Shown here: positions 5,888 through 6,029 of the stretch, piece by piece | Position numbering within the stretch: position 1 is the first letter of the stretch | Layout of the letters: the number at the start of each line of letters is the position of its first letter | Source of the DNA: an uncultured Clostridia bacterium | GTDB lineage: Bacteria; Bacillota; Clostridia; TANB77; CAG-508 | Direction of reading: 5' to 3' | DNA length: 6,029 nt | Assembly: GCA_947632745.1 (NCBI GenBank) | Contig: CANRQH010000081.1 | Coordinates: 1-6,029, forward strand | Program-made: the position numbers and the translations under genes | Notes under the pieces: model-generated | Database searches by the model: none | What the model was told of the DNA's origin: nothing | The model's input: only the letters and a program-made list of their open reading frames with translations

Positions 5888-6029
5888 TATAAACTAATAT
5901 AAAGATATAATAAATCTGGAAATATTATATGAATAATAAATAATGAATTGCTAGGATCAAAAATAAAGAGTTTTTATAAAAAAGATGATAAGTTATATGA
6001 CTTAAAAGTAGCTATATCAAAGGAATAGC

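Larger units (their letters stand above)
5313..6029. other. 717-base gene-free stretch rich in repeats and hairpins
   Basis: All six frames are broken by frequent stops and I see no start codon with a Shine-Dalgarno sequence leading into a plausible protein. The stretch contains inverted repeats near 5367-5440, a 7-bp hairpin TTATTAT/ATAATAA (5630-5646), a direct repeat of ATTATAATAT (5605-5614 and 5657-5666), two terminator-like hairpins, and a long imperfect palindrome at 5717-5827. Possible -10 boxes TATAAT occur at 5659-5664 and 5906-5911 without convincing -35 partners. It may hold small RNA genes or decayed mobile-element ends. Confidence 0.6.

Noticed and set aside
5974..6027. Minus-strand frame open from the right edge for 17 codons
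   Set aside because: The length is within chance expectation and no recognisable protein end or downstream terminator is seen.
5933..6028. Short open stretch translating to a NNELLGSKIKSF-like peptide, suggestive of the N-terminus of a helix-turn-helix regulator
   Set aside because: It has no in-frame ATG (the nearby ATGs run into stops), no clear Shine-Dalgarno, ends at a stop after about 30 codons, and its later residues do not fit a helix-turn-helix. It could be a broken remnant but the support is too thin.

Overview
The window is very AT-rich and has strong AGGAGG-type ribosome binding sites, consensus sigma-A promoters and U-tract intrinsic terminators. This points to a low-GC Firmicute, probably a member of the Clostridia or a relative. 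I cannot place it more precisely from the sequence. No rRNA, tRNA, CRISPR array, complete insertion sequence or integrase gene was seen.

Layout. Bases 1-210 are non-coding. They hold a strong leftward promoter, whose gene would lie mostly or wholly outside the window, and the start signals of the first gene. Bases 211-1386 (+) encode a membrane-anchored GH3 beta-N-acetylglucosaminidase of the NagZ type, with its catalytic motifs intact. It converges on a minus-strand gene (1519-2754) for a GT-A-fold glycosyltransferase-like protein, and a hairpin with a U-tract on the minus strand lies between them. Bases 2755-3000 are a divergent promoter region. From it, a 749-residue protein of unknown function is read rightward (3001-5250). 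It has a His/Asp-rich central block and a Gly/Ala-rich hydrophobic segment near its C-terminus, and it ends at a strong hairpin terminator.

The last 717 bases (5313-6029) carry no gene I can support. They are rich in structure: an inverted repeat with two alternative registers, two diverged direct copies of a roughly 60-base unit that each contain a terminator-like hairpin, a 110-base imperfect palindrome, and a 12-base inverted repeat interleaved with it. This looks like decayed mobile-element ends or untranslated RNA, and the sequence alone does not decide which.

The three genes do not form an operon. The first and second converge, the second and third diverge, and the second and third have recognisable promoters of their own. 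The GH3 enzyme (muropeptide trimming outside the membrane) and the glycosyltransferase (possibly surface glycan) may both concern the cell envelope, but no functional link is shown. The most interesting item is the stand-alone 749-residue protein. Its architecture would suit a membrane-acting effector or a membrane-associated metal-dependent protein, but its function is unknown.
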